A DNA stretch of 64,000 nt from contig JARULB010000004.1 of NCBI GenBank assembly GCA_029688905.1, positions 62,001-126,000 on the forward strand, given 5' to 3'. The notes under the pieces were generated by a model. The model was not told where the DNA came from, did no database searches, and saw nothing but the letters and a program-made list of their open reading frames with translations. How positions within the stretch are numbered: position 1 is the stretch's first letter; the number at the start of each line of letters is the position of its first letter. The translations under genes and the position numbers were made by a program. Source of the stretch: Balneolales bacterium ANBcel1. GTDB taxonomy: Bacteria > Bacteroidota > Rhodothermia > Balneolales > Natronogracilivirgulaceae. Positions 61,163 through 64,000 of the stretch are shown piece after piece.

Positions 61163-62524
61163 TTGTCTGAGCACAAGACAGAAAGAGGTAGCTGGAATAC
61201 CAAATTGGGGTTTGTCCTTGCAGCGGCGGGTTCGGCGGTGGGGCTCGGAAACATCTGGGGATTTCCCACACAGGTTGCCGACAACGGCGGTGCTTCGTTC
61301 ATCCTTATCTATGTGATCTGCTGTCTGGTTGTCGGGTTGCCTGTGATGATCGCCGAGTTCGCCATCGGTCGCCACACCCGCAGAAACCCCGTCGGCGCTT
61401 TTAAAAAGCTTGGAGGCGGGTGGTTCCCTCCTCTCATAGGTTTGTGGGGTGTCATGTGTGGTGTGATGATCCTCTCCTTTTATCTGGTCATTGCCGGCTG
61501 GACATTCAGCTTCGTTTTTGAGGAGATATTCCATTTCATGGGCCTCACTGCCGCCGCGCATTGGCTGGCCGATCTTGGCAACGGACCCAAGAACGCCTTT
61601 TTCTCCATCTTGTTCATGTTTGCGACCATCGGCATCATAACGGGCGGAGTCAGTAACGGTATAGAGCGCGCGACCAAAACCATGATGCCGGTGCTCATCC
61701 TTGTTCTTCTGGTGATGATCGTATATGTATTCACCCTGGAAGGAAGTGTTGAAGGAGCAAAAATGTACCTGCTTCCGGATTTTTCCGTCATCAACACCAA
61801 CCTCGTATTTGCCGCGCTCGGCCAGGCGTTTTTCTCACTCTCCCTCGGCATGGGAGCGCTCCTTACGTACGGCTCCTATCTGAAAAAAAATCAGAATATC
61901 GTTGAATCGGCGACATACGTGACTTTTGCCGATATGGGCATCGCCTTCCTGGCCGGCATGCTGATTATCCCCGCCATGTTCGTCGCCCAGACCGCGGGCA
62001 TCAACATTCTCGACGAGGACGGGAAACTGTTCACCAGCGCCACTCTGGTTTTTGAAGTGCTGCCCAATTTATTTAAGAGCATGGGCGGATTTTTCGGTCT
62101 GCTTTTCGGGGTTTCCTTTTTTGTGCTTCTGAGCATGGCGGCACTCACCTCTACGATCTCTCTGCTCGAAGTACCGGTCTCCTATGTAATCGACGAACAT
62201 AAAATCAAACGCAAGAAAGCGGCGATGGTCGTCGGCGGAACCGTCATGCTGTTTGCCGTGATCATCTCCTTCAATATCGCCCTGATCGACCTGCTTGCCA
62301 TGATCTTCAACAATGTGGGATTGCCGCTGGGCGGATTGATGCTCTGTCTGTTCATGGCCTGGTTCTGGAAAACCGAAAACGCGATTCAGGAAATTCGTCA
62401 TGGTTTCGAGGGATTTGACAACTCTGTGTTCTCTGTTGTCTGGACCATCTTTGTAAAGTATATCTGTCCGTTGCTGATCGCGCTGGTGCTGTTCACCACC
62501 CTTTACAACCTGCTGGCCGGCTAA
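61163..62524 (+). CDS. Na+-dependent transporter, NSS (LeuT/SNF) family
   Basis: 453 residues, about 11-12 membrane helices. The first helix pair carries the LeuT hallmark: FVLAAAGSAVGLGNIWGFPT followed by VADNGGASFILIY, where the unwound helix binds Na+ and substrate. 'GWTFSFVFEEIF' and 'AALGQAFFSLSLGMGALLTYGSYL' correspond to helices 3 and 6. Members import amino acids or amines with Na+. The start codon is TTG 61163, supported by GGAGG seven bases upstream. No neighbour indicates the substrate. Confidence 0.93.
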   Translation: MSEHKTERGSWNTKLGFVLAAAGSAVGLGNIWGFPTQVADNGGASFILIYVICCLVVGLPVMIAEFAIGRHTRRNPVGAFKKLGGGWFPPLIGLWGVMCGVMILSFYLVIAGWTFSFVFEEIFHFMGLTAAAHWLADLGNGPKNAFFSILFMFATIGIITGGVSNGIERATKTMMPVLILVLLVMIVYVFTLEGSVEGAKMYLLPDFSVINTNLVFAALGQAFFSLSLGMGALLTYGSYLKKNQNIVESATYVTFADMGIAFLAGMLIIPAMFVAQTAGINILDEDGKLFTSATLVFEVLPNLFKSMGGFFGLLFGVSFFVLLSMAALTSTISLLEVPVSYVIDEHKIKRKKAAMVVGGTVMLFAVIISFNIALIDLLAMIFNNVGLPLGGLMLCLFMAWFWKTENAIQEIRHGFEGFDNSVFSVVWTIFVKYICPLLIALVLFTTLYNLLAG

Positions 62525-62661
62525 ACGACTGACTCCCGGCAACATCCCGGCAAAACGATTATTTTGCACATAAACAAACCGTTTCCGCTACAAAGCAATT
62601 TGTCTTCAAATGCCAACAGTGGTATTTTTGGTCACTGTTAATCTCCATCTATCTTCTTTTT

Positions 62662-63234
62662 ATGCCCAAAGTAACAACATCTGATTTTCGCAACGGTCTT
62701 ACCATTATGCTCAGTGGTGACATCTTCAGCATCACCGAGTTCCTGCATGTAAAACCCGGCAAGGGTGGTGCGTTTGTCCGTACCAAACTCAAAAACGTGA
62801 CTACCGGAAGGGTTCTGGATAAAACATTTCGAGCCGGAGAAAGTGTGGAAGCCGTGCGTATTGAGCGCCACCCCTATCAGTTCCTGTATCAGGAAGGGGA
62901 CATTTACCACTTCATGCACAAGGAAACGTTTGAACAGATTCCCATTCCCGAGGAAAAAATCGATCGTCCCCTTTTCCTGAAGGAGAACCAGGACATCCAG
63001 GTGGTGGTACTCGCCGAAACCGAGGAAATCCTGTTTACCGAACTGCCCGACCAGGTGGTTCTTCAAATAACAGAGACGGAGCCCGGCGTCAAGGGCGATA
63101 CCGCACAGGGAGGCTCAAAAGCCGCCAAACTGGAATCGGGGGCATCCATTCAGGTGCCGCTTTTTATCAACCAGGGGGATCTGGTGAAAGTCAACTCCAA
63201 GGAAGGCACCTACCTGGAACGCGTTAAACTTTAA
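62662..63234 (+). CDS. efp: Elongation factor P
   Basis: 190 residues, full length, three beta domains. Lys34 in HVKPGKGGAFVR is the residue that is modified (lysylated in EpmA-type bacteria) and contacts the peptidyl-tRNA; the PGKG loop is intact. EF-P relieves ribosome stalling at poly-proline stretches, such as the Pro/Ala-rich linker of the accB product encoded just downstream. It begins the efp-accB-accC cluster, with 12 nt between efp and accB. Confidence 0.97.
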   Translation: MPKVTTSDFRNGLTIMLSGDIFSITEFLHVKPGKGGAFVRTKLKNVTTGRVLDKTFRAGESVEAVRIERHPYQFLYQEGDIYHFMHKETFEQIPIPEEKIDRPLFLKENQDIQVVVLAETEEILFTELPDQVVLQITETEPGVKGDTAQGGSKAAKLESGASIQVPLFINQGDLVKVNSKEGTYLERVKL

Positions 63235-63246
63235 ATTTCTGCAAAT

Positions 63247-63744
63247 ATGGACCTGAAAACCATTAAGAATCTTCTCAATCTCATTTCCGATACCGATGTG
63301 AACGAGGTGGAGATTGAGGAGGGCGACTTCCGGATCAAAGTCAAAAAGCAGCCGGACACAATCAAGGGAGAGTTTCCTTCCGCCCAAATGGGACAACCAC
63401 CGGCAGTGCAATACCAGGCACCGGCACCAGCGCCCGCACCACAAGCCGCTCCAGCGGAATCCGCCGCACCGACTGCTTCGGCTGAAACCGACAAGGATGA
63501 AAACCTCATCACTGTCCGTTCTCCCATCGTCGGCACATTCTACCGGGCGCCCTCGCCGGAGTCCGATCCTTACCTCAATACCGGTGACACCGTCTCCAAA
63601 GGGGATGTACTCTGCATCATCGAGGCGATGAAAATCATGAACGAAATAGAGTCGGAGCACACCGGAAAAGTAGTGAAAATTCTCGCAGAGGAGGCCCAGC
63701 CGGTGGAATTTGACCAGCCTCTATTCCTTATTCAGCCCTCCTGA
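63247..63744 (+). CDS. accB: Biotin carboxyl carrier protein of acetyl-CoA carboxylase
   Basis: 165 residues. N-terminal helix region ([20 protein letters not shown]), a Pro/Ala-rich flexible linker (about 55-85) and the C-terminal biotinyl domain with the [10 protein letters not shown] motif, whose Lys carries biotin. It shuttles carboxybiotin from AccC to the carboxyltransferase in the first step of fatty-acid synthesis. '[20 protein letters not shown]' is the standard thumb region. The accC gene starts 8 nt after its stop. Confidence 0.98.
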   Translation: MDLKTIKNLLNLISDTDVNEVEIEEGDFRIKVKKQPDTIKGEFPSAQMGQPPAVQYQAPAPAPAPQAAPAESAAPTASAETDKDENLITVRSPIVGTFYRAPSPESDPYLNTGDTVSKGDVLCIIEAMKIMNEIESEHTGKVVKILAEEAQPVEFDQPLFLIQPS

Positions 63745-63752
63745 TCGTTACC

Positions 63753-64000
63753 ATGTTTGATAAAATCCTGATCGCCAATCGCGGCGAAATCGCCCTGAGA
63801 ATCATCCGGACGTGCCGGGAGATGGGCATCAAAACCGTTGCGGTATATTCCACCGCGGATGAAAAGAGTCTTCATGTCAAATTCGCCGACGAAGCGGTCT
63901 GTATTGGTCCGCCTGCAGCCCGCGACAGCTACCTGAAGATTCCCAGAATCATCGCCGCGGCCGAGATTACCGATGCCAAAGCCATCCACCCGGGTTACGG
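63753..64000 (+). CDS. accC: Biotin carboxylase of acetyl-CoA carboxylase (5' part)
   Basis: The first 82 codons are in the window, starting at ATG 63753: [47 protein letters not shown] and KAIHPGYG, all diagnostic for AccC. It carboxylates biotin on AccB using ATP and bicarbonate. The ATP-grasp domain lies beyond the window end. Confidence 0.97.
   Translation, partial: MFDKILIANRGEIALRIIRTCREMGIKTVAVYSTADEKSLHVKFADEAVCIGPPAARDSYLKIPRIIAAAEITDAKAIHPGY

Noticed and set aside
1-64000. CRISPR arrays, insertion sequences or prophage
   Set aside because: No regularly spaced repeats, no transposase or integrase motifs, and no phage structural genes were found. The GTAACG repeats at 24955 are too short and contiguous to be an array.

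Overview
The window looks like chromosomal DNA of a Bacteroidota/FCB-group bacterium, most probably Balneolota or Rhodothermota. The evidence is a SusC/SusD pair, several secreted proteins with the type IX sorting motif NYPNPFNP, PorD-like and PorV-like genes, and many outer-membrane barrels. Na+-coupled SSS and NSS carriers would suit a saline or alkaline habitat, but that is inference. Genes use ATG, GTG and TTG starts, often with a visible GGAGG, and at least one promoter is a textbook TTGACA-N17-TATTAT. There are no rRNA genes, insertion sequences, phage genes or CRISPR arrays. One tRNA is present (CAT anticodon, tRNA-Ile2 type).

Layout. 0-6 kb: the end of a TolC-like efflux gene, a small barrel protein, a TetR regulator, a U32 peptidase-family protein and a lipoprotein with a heme-binding-type domain. 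6-15 kb: an LPP20 lipoprotein gene, a large TPR/membrane/zinc-ribbon protein, and divergent from it a three-gene envelope operon (barrel protein, DUF6175-like protein, second LPP20-domain protein). 15-21 kb: an MltC-like lytic transglycosylase, a membrane protein with an internal duplication, tRNA-Ile2 with a strong terminator, a tandem universal stress protein and a DUF368 polyprenyl-phosphate flippase. 21-25 kb: a periplasmic-propeller sensor kinase without an output domain.

25-50 kb is a polysaccharide utilization locus (PUL) for beta-1,4-galactan or galactose-rich glycan, nearly all on the minus strand: SusC, SusD, a T9SS-sorted candidate glycan-binding protein, a T9SS-sorted beta-helix protein, a GH53 endo-galactanase, a clan GH-A hydrolase, a GH2 beta-galactosidase lipoprotein, a LacI regulator, a vSGLT-like Na+/galactose symporter, galactokinase and a second clan GH-A hydrolase. 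GalE is divergent from SusC. The inferred flow is: surface GH53 cuts galactan, SusCD imports oligosaccharides, GH2 releases galactose, the SSS carrier imports it, GalK phosphorylates it and GalE interconverts UDP-sugars. No galT is in the window. CG-centred palindromes resembling LacI operators lie in front of the symporter and in the SusC-galE gap, one directly over a predicted promoter. Nearly every gap inside the PUL contains a hairpin close to a stop codon, and the leaders of susD and of the GH2 gene are near-copies of one another.

50-64 kb: pcm, an MprF-type flippase-domain protein, PorD-like and PorV-like secretion or barrel genes, an exported helix-hairpin-helix barrel protein, an orphan UpxY/NusG-like antiterminator, metG, a GH13 debranching-type enzyme, an NSS transporter, and an efp-accB-accC cluster cut by the window end.
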